From Acidobacteriota bacterium (lineage in GTDB: Bacteria; Acidobacteriota; Thermoanaerobaculia; Gp7-AA8), in NCBI GenBank assembly GCA_025463165.1, contig JAOBAU010000448.1, positions 1-45,578 of the forward strand: a stretch of 45,578 bases of DNA. The letters are read 5' to 3'. Both the position numbers and the translations under genes were made by a program. Within the stretch, counting starts at the first letter, position 1. The number at the start of each line of letters is the position of its first letter. Shown here piece after piece: positions 9,009-16,192 of the stretch. The notes under the pieces were generated by a model. The model ran no database searches. It saw only the letters and a program-made list of their open reading frames with translations, and was not told the origin of the DNA.

Positions 9009-9726
9009 GGACGAGTCCCCCGTCAACGGACAAGACCGTGCCGTGAATGAACTTCGCAGCGTCAGACGCCAGCCAGACATACGCGTTGGCGATGTCGTCC
9101 GGCTCGCCGAGCATCCCGAGCGGCGCTTTCTGCGCCATCGTGTCGAGTACTTTTTGCGGCATCGCTTTGATCATGTCGGTGGCGATGAAACCGGGCGCAA
9201 CGGCGTTCACGCGAATGCCGAATTTCCCCAGCTCGCGCGCCCACGTCTGCGTAAAACTGATCACGCCCGCCTTCGTCGCCGCGTAATTCGTCTGCCCGAA
9301 ATTTCCGTAGAGACCAACGATCGACGACGCGTTCAGCACGACGCCGCCTCGCTGTTTGATCATCTGCGGCACGACGGCGCGCGTGCAGACGAAGACACCT
9401 TTGAGGTTGACGTTGACGACGGCATCGAACGTCGCGTCATCCATGGTCGAGACGATCTCGCCATCCTTCACTTTCACCAGCTGCGCGTCGCGCACGATGC
9501 CGGCGTTGTTCACGAGCACGTCGATGCGTCCGTGCTGCGCGAGCACTTCGGCCACCGCAGCGTCGATCGATTCACGACTGGTGACGTCGATGCGCGGTTC
9601 GCTCGAGACGTCCCATACGACGACCTTCGCTCCTTCATCAGCGAAGCGTTCGGCGGTGGCGCGGCCGATTCCTGCCGCGCCACCGGTGACGATGACGACT
9701 TTGTCGCGGAGCCCACTCGGGATCAC
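8998..9726 (-). CDS. Short-chain dehydrogenase/reductase, FabG-like
   Basis: A 242-aa classical SDR. The cofactor loop is TGGAAGIG (residues 14-21), followed by NNAG at 73-76, the catalytic S135, Y148 and K152 (YAATK), and PGFIATDM after the active site. It should interconvert a ketone and alcohol with NAD(P)H, most like 3-oxoacyl-ACP/CoA reductases. The GTG start shares one base with the TonB receptor stop (TAGTG), and its stop overlaps the KASIII start region, so translation is coupled. It is shorter than the extended SDR OleD. The substrate is probably a 3-oxoacyl thioester, by inference. Confidence 0.92.
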   Translation of the reverse strand: MIPSGLRDKVVIVTGGAAGIGRATAERFADEGAKVVVWDVSSEPRIDVTSRESIDAAVAEVLAQHGRIDVLVNNAGIVRDAQLVKVKDGEIVSTMDDATFDAVVNVNLKGVFVCTRAVVPQMIKQRGGVVLNASSIVGLYGNFGQTNYAATKAGVISFTQTWARELGKFGIRVNAVAPGFIATDMIKAMPQKVLDTMAQKAPLGMLGEPDDIANAYVWLASDAAKFIHGTVLSVDGGLVLGT

Positions 9727-12476
9727 TAGAACACCCAGCGAAGACCGAGCTGGAACTCGCGAGAGGGCAACGTCGCGCGCGCAACGCCGTAGTTCGGGTT
9801 CGGGACATAGACCGCCGCCGGATTGGTGATGGTCGGACCGCTCAGGAACTGCGCGCCGTTGATCGACTGCACGTCGTAGTTGACGACGTTTGTGATGTTG
9901 AACGCTTCAGCGATCGCTTCGACCTGGCCCCAGCCGATCGCGAATCCCTTCGTCAGACGAAGCGAGAGCTGGCGGAACGGCGGACCGTTCTCGGTGTTGC
10001 GGCCGACGCCGGCCGGACGATCGGAGTTCTTGCCGTCGCCGTTGTAGTCGTAGCCGAGGCGATGCGTCCACGGCTGGCCCGAACCGTACTCATAGATCGG
10101 CGCGACGACGATTCCGTACGGCGCGTGGAACACGCCGCTGAGCACGATGCGGTAATGCTCGTCGCCGCGCGCGCGACCGTATTCGGAGTTGATGTTGGCG
10201 GGATCGTTCGGATAGCCGGTCGGGAAGTCGGGGCTGAAGTCGTCGCTGATGTTGTCCTTGTCGGCGATGGTGAGCGACGCCGTGACGAGATCGTTCTTCC
10301 GCACCGAGCCGTTGAGGCTGACGACGAGCGCGCGATAACGCGAGCGGCCGTCGTTCGTGTACATGTTGATCTGATCGTAGGCGGTGTTCGGGCGAACGTG
10401 AGTGGCGTTGCCGCTCCAGTTCACGTCGCGAATGACGATCTCGTGCTCGCCTTTCACGTAGACCGCTTCGGTATCGAGATAGAGACGCGAGTCGCCGAGC
10501 TTCATCGTGTAGCCGAGCGATGCCTGCGTCGCTTCCGGCGACTCGAAGTCGGGCGCGAGCAGCGCGATGGCCGGCTTCGAAACGATGCCGGTGGTGCGCG
10601 GGTTGTTCGGATCGAGCGCCAGAGTCGGGAAGCCGAGGAGCGCGCCGTTGATGCGCGTGAAGGTGACGCGTCCGGTCTCACCGTTCTGCTGCAGTTCGGT
10701 CAGCGCCGGGACGAGCAGGAAGCGGCCGGTGAAGCGGCCCGCGCCGCCGCGAACGACGCTCGTGCCGTCGCCGCGCAAGTCGTAGTTGAAGGAAAAACGC
10801 GGCTGATAGTTGTTCGTGTCGCGCTTGCGCGGCTTCGGAATCAGCGCGTGGTGGAAGCCGGCGTTGTTGCCGTTCGTGTCGAGGTCGTAGCGGAGACCAA
10901 GGTTGACGAGGAGCTTCGACGACGGACGCCACGCATCTTCGACGAAGGCGCCGTAGAGATTCGTGGTCGTGTCGACGTCGGCGGAGCCGACGCCGTACGC
11001 GTACGCGAGCGGCAGCGCTTTCGTATCGGTCAGATAGATGAAGAGCCCTTCCTGATACGTGTCGATGCGCAGGCGCTCGGAAACGTGCTGCAGCGAAATG
11101 CCGCCTTTGAGGTCGTGCGAGCCGTTGCCGGCGGCGAGATGGTGATGCAGCGTGTCGCGCAGCTCCCACGTCGAACCGTCGCCGAGGAGATCGCCGAGGA
11201 TGTTCGAGCCGGTCATCAGGGTGTTGCCGGACGAGTACCACTCCGCGACACCGTTGGAATTCGTCGGCTCAAAAAAACGGCGCGTGCCGTATTGCGCACG
11301 CGCCTCATTCGAAGTCGAGCTGGAGATGAACGTGTTGTGCTCGAAGGTGGCGTTCCAGTTTTTCCGTTCGAGCGTCTGGCCGTACGAAGCGTCCGCGACG
11401 CCGCCGACGCGGAAGTTGTCTTCGCTGTAATTTTCGTAGACCGCTTTGAGGCCGGCCGTCATCGTGGCGCTGAGGTTCGTGTCGAGGCTGCCGAAGACGA
11501 GCGTCTGATTGAATGGATGCGAAAGGTCGGCGGCCTGCGATGCGAACGCGCCGCCCGGACGATAGAGGACGATGCTCTTCTCGTTGATCTGCTCGACGGA
11601 GCCGAAGTAGAACAACTTGTCGCGCATGGCGGGACCGCCGATCGTGAAGCCGAGCTGGCGGCGCGAGTAGTCATCGTTCTTCTTCAGGTCGAGCGCGCCC
11701 TGCGAACGGAGTGCGCTGTCGCGGAAGAAACCGAAGACGCTGCCGCTGATGTCGTTCGTGCCCGACTTGGTGACGATCGAGAGCGCGCCGCCGGCGGAAC
11801 CGCCGATCTCCGTGTCGAAACGATTCGTGATGACGCGGAACTCGCGCACGGCGTCCTGACTGAAACGCGCGCGGGCCAGACCGTTGACCTGATCGGTGAG
11901 ATCGACGCCGTTCACGAAGATCGTGGTCTGCGATGCGTTGCCGCCGGCGCCGACGACCGGTCCGCCGTTGATGAAGCGGAAGCCGCCGCGCTCGCGCTGC
12001 ACGCCGGGCGCGATGAAGGCGAGGCGCTGGAAGTCGCGATCGGCGACCGGCAGCGCGGCGATCTGCTCGGGCAGAATGTTCGTCGAGCTGTCGGTCTTCA
12101 TGACGTCGACGATCGGCGACTCGGCGCTGACGGTGATCGTCTCGCTCGACTGCGCGTGCATGGCGACGCTCAGCTTCGCTTCCTGTCCGACGCGAATGGC
12201 GAGGTTCTGTTCGGCAACGGGCGCGAATCCCTCGAGCGTGAACTGCACGCGATAGTTGCCCGGCGTCAGCGCGAGGAAGCGCGCAGTGCCTGCCGAATCG
12301 GTGACGGCCGTTGTCGTGAAGCCGGTCTCCGGCCGCGTGACCGTGATCGTCACGCCCGGCAACGGCGAGCGCGCCTGATCGAGCGCGATCGCTTCGATGG
12401 AGCCTTTGTCGATCTGAGCAAGAAGGTTGATTGACGTGAGAAGGAGGAACGCGAGGAGCACCGCCGTTTTTCGCAT
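9726..12476 (-). CDS. TonB-dependent receptor with N-terminal carboxypeptidase-regulatory-like domain
   Basis: A 916-aa outer-membrane protein. The signal peptide runs to about LLAQ (residue 21). Residues about 24-110 form the regulatory-like Ig fold typical of acidobacterial and Bacteroidota receptors. A plug domain follows (DVMKTDSSTNILPEQIAALP, FVNGVDLTDQ, GGSAGGALSIVTKSGTN), then a long beta-barrel ending in an aromatic residue (WVF), as outer-membrane proteins do. AGGA lies about 8 nt before the ATG. It is first in an operon with lipid-type enzymes, so it may import a hydrophobic or acyl-bearing substrate. No TonB box was identified confidently. The ligand is unknown. Confidence 0.9.
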   Translation of the reverse strand: MRKTAVLLAFLLLTSINLLAQIDKGSIEAIALDQARSPLPGVTITVTRPETGFTTTAVTDSAGTARFLALTPGNYRVQFTLEGFAPVAEQNLAIRVGQEAKLSVAMHAQSSETITVSAESPIVDVMKTDSSTNILPEQIAALPVADRDFQRLAFIAPGVQRERGGFRFINGGPVVGAGGNASQTTIFVNGVDLTDQVNGLARARFSQDAVREFRVITNRFDTEIGGSAGGALSIVTKSGTNDISGSVFGFFRDSALRSQGALDLKKNDDYSRRQLGFTIGGPAMRDKLFYFGSVEQINEKSIVLYRPGGAFASQAADLSHPFNQTLVFGSLDTNLSATMTAGLKAVYENYSEDNFRVGGVADASYGQTLERKNWNATFEHNTFISSSTSNEARAQYGTRRFFEPTNSNGVAEWYSSGNTLMTGSNILGDLLGDGSTWELRDTLHHHLAAGNGSHDLKGGISLQHVSERLRIDTYQEGLFIYLTDTKALPLAYAYGVGSADVDTTTNLYGAFVEDAWRPSSKLLVNLGLRYDLDTNGNNAGFHHALIPKPRKRDTNNYQPRFSFNYDLRGDGTSVVRGGAGRFTGRFLLVPALTELQQNGETGRVTFTRINGALLGFPTLALDPNNPRTTGIVSKPAIALLAPDFESPEATQASLGYTMKLGDSRLYLDTEAVYVKGEHEIVIRDVNWSGNATHVRPNTAYDQINMYTNDGRSRYRALVVSLNGSVRKNDLVTASLTIADKDNISDDFSPDFPTGYPNDPANINSEYGRARGDEHYRIVLSGVFHAPYGIVVAPIYEYGSGQPWTHRLGYDYNGDGKNSDRPAGVGRNTENGPPFRQLSLRLTKGFAIGWGQVEAIAEAFNITNVVNYDVQSINGAQFLSGPTITNPAAVYVPNPNYGVARATLPSREFQLGLRWVF

Positions 12477-12493
12477 CGTTAGTCCTTTTTAAA

Positions 12494-12541
12494 CCAGTCC
12501 TGAGTCCTGAGTCCTTGGTCCTGAGTGCTCGACGCGTCGAG
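12494..12541. repeat. Heptanucleotide repeat array A with palindrome
   Basis: Units of the type TGAGTCC repeat every 7 bases (AGTCC, TGAGTCC, TGAGTCC, TTGGTCC, TGAGTGC). They end in a perfect 14-bp palindrome CTCGACGCGTCGAG (12528-12541). The array lies in the 5' region of the TonB receptor gene. It belongs to the same family as arrays B and C. Confidence 0.75.
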
Positions 12542-12567
12542 AGCGCAAACTTCTCGCTACTTGCAGT

Positions 12568-12579
12568 CCGACCGGTCGG
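12568..12579. promoter_or_regulatory. Candidate TetR operator
   Basis: CCGACCGGTCGG is a perfect 12-bp palindrome about 90 bp upstream of the TonB receptor start. It lies just downstream of a weak minus-strand promoter guess (TGGCGA, 17 nt, TACAAC; 12611 to 12583). The layout fits repression by the TetR protein encoded at the operon's end. From memory, CCGACCGGTCGG-like cores occur in operators of TetR regulators of fatty-acid-type genes. Binding is not shown. Confidence 0.5.
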
Positions 12580-12636
12580 TTTGTTGTATGGCGCGAATGT
12601 TAGGTTCGCCAGGCGCGTCTGTCAAGAACCTAAAAA

Positions 12637-12720
12637 GGTGCTGAGTGCTGAGTTCTGAGTGCTGAGTCAAAGCGGCTCGGTCATCCCCGACTCAGCACTC
12701 AGCACTCTGCACTCAGCACC
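12637..12720. repeat. Heptanucleotide repeat array B, large hairpin
   Basis: Two 32-nt arms (12637-12668 and 12689-12720) pair at 30 of 32 positions around a 20-nt loop. Each arm is built of 7-nt units such as TGAGTGC. It lies between the divergent TonB receptor and pspA genes and ends about 18 bp before the pspA -10-like box. It could act as a terminator or insulator, or be a mobile palindromic element. No U-tract follows. Confidence 0.8.
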
Positions 12721-12738
12721 CCGTGTGTGGGAGGCGGG

Positions 12739-12744
12739 TATGAT
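12739..12744 (+). promoter_or_regulatory. -10 box of pspA, leaderless arrangement
   Basis: TATGAT (5 of 6 to consensus) ends 6 nt before the ATG at 12751. Transcription would begin at or next to the start codon. The -35 region falls at the edge of hairpin B and shows no consensus. Confidence 0.4.
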
Positions 12745-12750
12745 TTACGG

Positions 12751-13503
12751 ATGTTCAAACGCATCGGAAACCTCTTCCGCGGTTTCTTCGGCCTCTTCGT
12801 CTCCGGCGTGGAGCGTCGCAATCCGGAGGCGCTGCTCGAAGTGGAGAAGGAAAATCTTCGGAAGCAGATCGCGAGCTACAACCAGGGGCTCGCCGCGCAC
12901 GCGGGACTCTGCGAACGCCTGATGACGCAGGTCCGCAAACTCGAAACGGACGAGCGCGACGCGCGCGCGAAGACCGCCGCGAATCTGCGCGCCGGCAATC
13001 GCGAGATCGCGGCGCAGCACGCGCTGCGGCTGCAGAGCATCACGGAAAATCTCGCCGAGACGCGGCTGCAACTCGAGCATGGCGAGACGACCTATCGCGA
13101 GCTGATCAAGGCGCGCGACGTTGCCGTGAAAGCGGCACAGATCAAGCTCGCATCGCTCAAACATTCGCTCGACGATCTCAAGATCAAGCGCGCCACGGCC
13201 GAGCTGACGGAGATGGCGTCGGGGATGATCACGACCATCGGCGGCTCCGGCGACACGCTCGATCGTCTGCATACGATGGTCGAGGAAGAGCGCGAGAAAG
13301 CGGCCGGACGCGCACGCGTAGCGCGCGACACATTGTCGACCTCCGAGCTGGCGATGAAAGAGGAAGAGCAGCGAGCGCTTGAAGCGCAGGCGCTCGATGA
13401 GTTCGAGGCGCGCGAAGGCTACGCAATCGAGGGGACCGGCACCGCGACGACGGAAGGGGCGCTGCCGCACGCCGTCGATGTGAAGCTGATCCCGCCGAAG
13501 TGA
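12751..13503 (+). CDS. pspA: PspA/IM30 family membrane-stress protein
   Basis: A 250-aa protein starting MFKRIGNLFRGFFGLF, the amphipathic N-terminal helix typical of PspA. A long charged coiled coil follows over residues 25-215, and the tail is acidic and flexible. PspA-family proteins are ESCRT-III-like and polymerise on the inner membrane during envelope stress. I choose the ATG at 12751 over the tracked GTG at 12727 because family homology begins there and a -10 box sits just before it. It overlaps the next gene by 4 nt (GTGA). It is slightly longer than E. coli PspA (222 aa). No pspF, pspB or pspC is nearby, so regulation differs from the enterobacterial system. Confidence 0.88.
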   Translation: MFKRIGNLFRGFFGLFVSGVERRNPEALLEVEKENLRKQIASYNQGLAAHAGLCERLMTQVRKLETDERDARAKTAANLRAGNREIAAQHALRLQSITENLAETRLQLEHGETTYRELIKARDVAVKAAQIKLASLKHSLDDLKIKRATAELTEMASGMITTIGGSGDTLDRLHTMVEEEREKAAGRARVARDTLSTSELAMKEEEQRALEAQALDEFEAREGYAIEGTGTATTEGALPHAVDVKLIPPK

Positions 13504-14117
13504 TCAGCGGGCTGGAGCTCGTCGGACTGGCGCTGCTGGCCGGCGCCGCCGCGACGATGTGGGTGCGTAACGCCGAGGCGCGATTTCGGGCCATGCATAC
13601 GCTGCCGCCGAGTGAGCATGATGCGGCGCTGCGTCAGCTCGGTACGCCGGCGCGCGATCGCGCGAAAGCACTGCTCGCGAAATGCGCGAAGACGCTCGCG
13701 GCGTATGGAACATCCGACGATCTCGTCATCGATGGCAATCGCCGCGCGCTCGAAGAGCTGACGCGGATGCACCTTCGCCTGCTCACCGCGCATCGCGAGA
13801 TCGTCACGCTCGACGTCGTGAAGGACGCGCCGTCGCTGCGCAAACAGATCGCATCAGCCGAGACGTCAATCGCCGTCGCCGAATCAGAGGAGTTGCGCGA
13901 ATCGCGCGCCGCGACGGCGGCGATTCTTCGTCGCCGGCTCGACAACGTGACGCGTCGCGAGACGCTCCTCGCGCAGATCGAGAGCGACCTCGAGCGGATC
14001 GAAGCGCAGGTCGATCTGGCGCTCGAAGACGCGACACTGAATCGCACGCCCGCGCCGGTCTCGCATTCGATCGAGCTCGCAAGCGGACTCTTCGACGAAA
14101 CGCTGCGTCAGGCATAG
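13500..14117 (+). CDS. Coiled-coil protein with N-terminal membrane anchor, PspA partner candidate
   Basis: A 205-aa protein with a GTG start overlapping the pspA stop (GTGA), so translation is coupled. Residues 4-22 form one hydrophobic segment (GLELVGLALLAGAAATMWV). The rest is soluble and strongly helical with heptad-like spacing, and includes ETLLAQIESDLERIEAQVDL. I do not recognise a family. The coupling suggests it anchors, recruits or regulates PspA at the membrane. It could alternatively be a diverged PspA paralogue that gained an anchor. Confidence 0.75.
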   Translation: MISGLELVGLALLAGAAATMWVRNAEARFRAMHTLPPSEHDAALRQLGTPARDRAKALLAKCAKTLAAYGTSDDLVIDGNRRALEELTRMHLRLLTAHREIVTLDVVKDAPSLRKQIASAETSIAVAESEELRESRAATAAILRRRLDNVTRRETLLAQIESDLERIEAQVDLALEDATLNRTPAPVSHSIELASGLFDETLRQA

Positions 14118-14120
14118 AAT
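14115..14120 (+). promoter_or_regulatory. -10 box before the V4R-like gene
   Basis: TAGAAT lies 8 nt before the ATG at 14129 and overlaps the stop codon of the preceding gene. TTCGAC at 14091 is a possible -35 with an 18-nt spacer. The arrangement would give a leaderless or near-leaderless mRNA. Confidence 0.4.
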
Positions 14121-14128
14121 CCCGCCGC

Positions 14129-14761
14129 ATGTCCCTCCTCGCTCAACGCAAGAACCCCAGTGCGCCGCCTCGCCTCGACGGAAAAGAGGTGCTCGTCGGT
14201 CCCGATCCGAGCGTCTCCCGCGTGAAAGGCGTGATGTTCGGCGCGCGCAAACAGTTTCTGGTCGACACCGTCGGCGAGGAAGGTCTCGGCCGCGTCATCG
14301 CACGACTTTCACCGCGCACCGCCGGCTACGTAAAGACGCCGCTGGCGTCGAGCTGGTGCGAGTTCGAATCGCTGGTCGAGCTCGACCGCGCGATCTACGA
14401 CGAGCTGAAAGCGAAGCATCCGAACGTGCTCGCGCTGATCGGCGCCGCATCCGCGGAGCTCGGCATCGGCAAGGTGTACAAATCGCTCGACAGCACCGAA
14501 CTGCTGAAGTTCCTGGAGAGCATCGCGCTCTTTCACACGCAGTATCAAAAGTTCGGCCGCGTAAAATTCGAGAAGACGCCAAATGGCGGCCGAATGATCT
14601 ACACCGACTACCCCTGCTACTCCCCCATCTTCTGCGCCAGCGCCCTCGGCTTCTTCCTCGAGTCCATCCTCCGCCACGGCGGAACCGATCCGAGCGTGAA
14701 CGAGACGAGATGCCAGACGCATGGGGATGCGAGTTGTACGTTTGAGATGGCCTGGAGATGA
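14129..14761 (+). CDS. V4R-like / DUF2378-type small-ligand-binding protein
   Basis: 210 aa from the ATG at 14129; the tracked ORF at 13682 is an out-of-register extension. The C-terminal block ending in CQTHGDASCTFEMAW has the C-x(n)-G-x-x-x-C-x-F pattern and terminal tryptophan of V4R and haem-NO-binding-like domains, as in the myxobacterial TIGR02265/DUF2378 family. The middle is helical, with FCASALGFFLESILRHGG before the Cys block. Such domains sense small hydrophobic or metal-bound ligands. It lies directly after the pspA pair and before a sulfide-oxidation gene. The ligand is unknown. Confidence 0.65.
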   Translation: MSLLAQRKNPSAPPRLDGKEVLVGPDPSVSRVKGVMFGARKQFLVDTVGEEGLGRVIARLSPRTAGYVKTPLASSWCEFESLVELDRAIYDELKAKHPNVLALIGAASAELGIGKVYKSLDSTELLKFLESIALFHTQYQKFGRVKFEKTPNGGRMIYTDYPCYSPIFCASALGFFLESILRHGGTDPSVNETRCQTHGDASCTFEMAWR

Positions 14762-14765
14762 AGCG

Positions 14766-14860
14766 AGTCCTGAGTCCTGAGTCCTTAGTCCTAAGTGCTC
14801 GACCCACAACGCGTCCTTCGTCGTCGAGCACTCAGGACTAAGGACTCAGGACTCAAGACT
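14766..14860. repeat. Heptanucleotide repeat array C, hairpin abutting a start codon
   Basis: Arms 14766-14803 and 14823-14860 (38 nt each) pair at 36 of 38 positions around a 19-nt loop. The arms are made of 7-nt units (TGAGTCC, TTAGTCC, TAAGTGC). The right arm ends at the base before the ATG of the next gene. If transcribed, the hairpin would hide the only purine-rich sequence (AGGACT) near that start. Confidence 0.8.
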
Positions 14861-16192
14861 ATGTTCAAGCAGTTCTACCTCCCCTGCCTCGCCCAGGCCT
14901 CCTACGCCATCGCGTCGAACGGCGAAGCAGCCATCGTCGATCCGCGTCGTGATGTCGATGAGTACATCGATTTCGCGCGCGACAACGGCCTGACGATTCG
15001 CTACGTCATCGAAACGCATCTGCATGCCGACTTTGTGAGCGGGCATCGCGAGCTGGCGGAGCGGACGGGGGCGGAGATCGTGTTTGGGACGAGGGCTGGC
15101 GCGGAGTTGCCGCATCGCGCGGTGCGTGATGGCGATGTTTTGCGTGTTGGTGAGCTGGAGTTGCGTGCGCTGGAGACGCCGGGACATACGCCGGAGTCGG
15201 TCTCGTGGCTCGTCGTTGAAGACGGCCTGCCGCGACGGGTGCTGACGGGCGACACGTTGTTCATCGGCGACGTCGGGCGTCCCGATCTCGCCGGGTCGCG
15301 CGGGTTCACTTCGGAGCAGATGGCGTCGATGCTTTACGACTCGCTGCACGACAAGCTGCTCGCGCTTCCTGACGACGTTGAAGTCTGGCCGGCGCATGGC
15401 GCGGGCTCGGCGTGCGGACGGAACATCTCGAAGGAAACGTCGTCGACGATCGGCGTGCAGCGGCGGACGAACTACGCGCTCGCGCCGATGTCGCGCGAGG
15501 AGTTCGTCAACATGATGACGACCGGCATCTCCGCGGCACCGGCGTACTTTCCGTACGACGCTGAGCTGAATCGCCGCGGCGCGCGTCCTCTGTCCGAACT
15601 GACTGCGAAGCCGCTCGCTGCCGATGAGATTCGCGCGATGCACGCAACGATCCTCGACGTTCGAGACGCGGCGTCATTCGGCGGAGGTCACATCGCCGGC
15701 GCGATCAACATCGGTCTCGATGGGCAGTTCGCATCATGGTGCGGCACGCTGCTTCGCTCCGATGCGACGCTCGTCGTCTTCGCAGCGTCCGCGGAGAAGG
15801 CATCCGAAGCGGTGATGCGGCTCGCGCGCATCGGCTACGAAAACGTCGCCGGTTACACGACGTCACTCGATGGCTTCGACCTCGAATCGCTCGAACAGTT
15901 GAGCGTCGCGCAGCTACACGACACATCGCTGCGCGTCGTCGATGTCCGCGGTCCCGGCGAGTACACAGCCGGACACGTTCCCGACGCGATCAACATTCCG
16001 CTGCCGGAGCTTTCCGCGCGTGTCGACGAGCTCGAGCGCGATGTAACGCTCGCGGTCATCTGCGCCGGCGGCTATCGCTCGTCGGCCGCTGCCAGTCTGC
16101 TCGCGCAGGCCGGATTCGCGCACGTCATCAACGTTGCCGGCGGCACATCGGCATGGATCCGCGAAGGATTCGCGACCGAAACGTCAGGCTGA
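14861..16192 (+). CDS. CstB-like persulfide dioxygenase fused to two rhodanese domains
   Basis: A 443-aa protein. Residues 1-250 form a metallo-beta-lactamase fold of the ETHE1/persulfide dioxygenase type (THLHADFVSGH, TPGHTPESV, TGDTLFIGDVGRPDL). Next is a rhodanese domain without a catalytic cysteine (VVFAASAEKA), then a C-terminal rhodanese with the active cysteine in VICAGGYRSS. Order and length match CstB of staphylococci, which oxidises persulfides to thiosulfate. I start at 14861, where MFKQFYLPCLAQASY matches the family; the tracked start at 14795 lies in the hairpin. The last 9 nt overlap the convergent cNMP/DUF1003 gene. It probably detoxifies sulfide in the cytoplasm. Confidence 0.9.
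   Translation: MFKQFYLPCLAQASYAIASNGEAAIVDPRRDVDEYIDFARDNGLTIRYVIETHLHADFVSGHRELAERTGAEIVFGTRAGAELPHRAVRDGDVLRVGELELRALETPGHTPESVSWLVVEDGLPRRVLTGDTLFIGDVGRPDLAGSRGFTSEQMASMLYDSLHDKLLALPDDVEVWPAHGAGSACGRNISKETSSTIGVQRRTNYALAPMSREEFVNMMTTGISAAPAYFPYDAELNRRGARPLSELTAKPLAADEIRAMHATILDVRDAASFGGGHIAGAINIGLDGQFASWCGTLLRSDATLVVFAASAEKASEAVMRLARIGYENVAGYTTSLDGFDLESLEQLSVAQLHDTSLRVVDVRGPGEYTAGHVPDAINIPLPELSARVDELERDVTLAVICAGGYRSSAAASLLAQAGFAHVINVAGGTSAWIREGFATETSG

Noticed and set aside
7175-9726. Assignment of the SDR, KASIII, hydrolase and ligase as oleD, oleA, oleB and oleC
   Set aside because: The families match but the details do not: OleB uses an Asp nucleophile and this one has GNSMGG, OleD is an extended SDR of over 300 aa, and OleA keeps His and Asn. 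I report only the resemblance.
10062-12434. 790-aa plus-strand ORF
   Set aside because: Antisense to the TonB receptor; arginine-rich, low-complexity composition typical of GC-rich shadow frames.
12494-14860. CRISPR-like array
   Set aside because: The 7-bp units are contiguous with no spacers and form palindromic arms; no cas genes are present.
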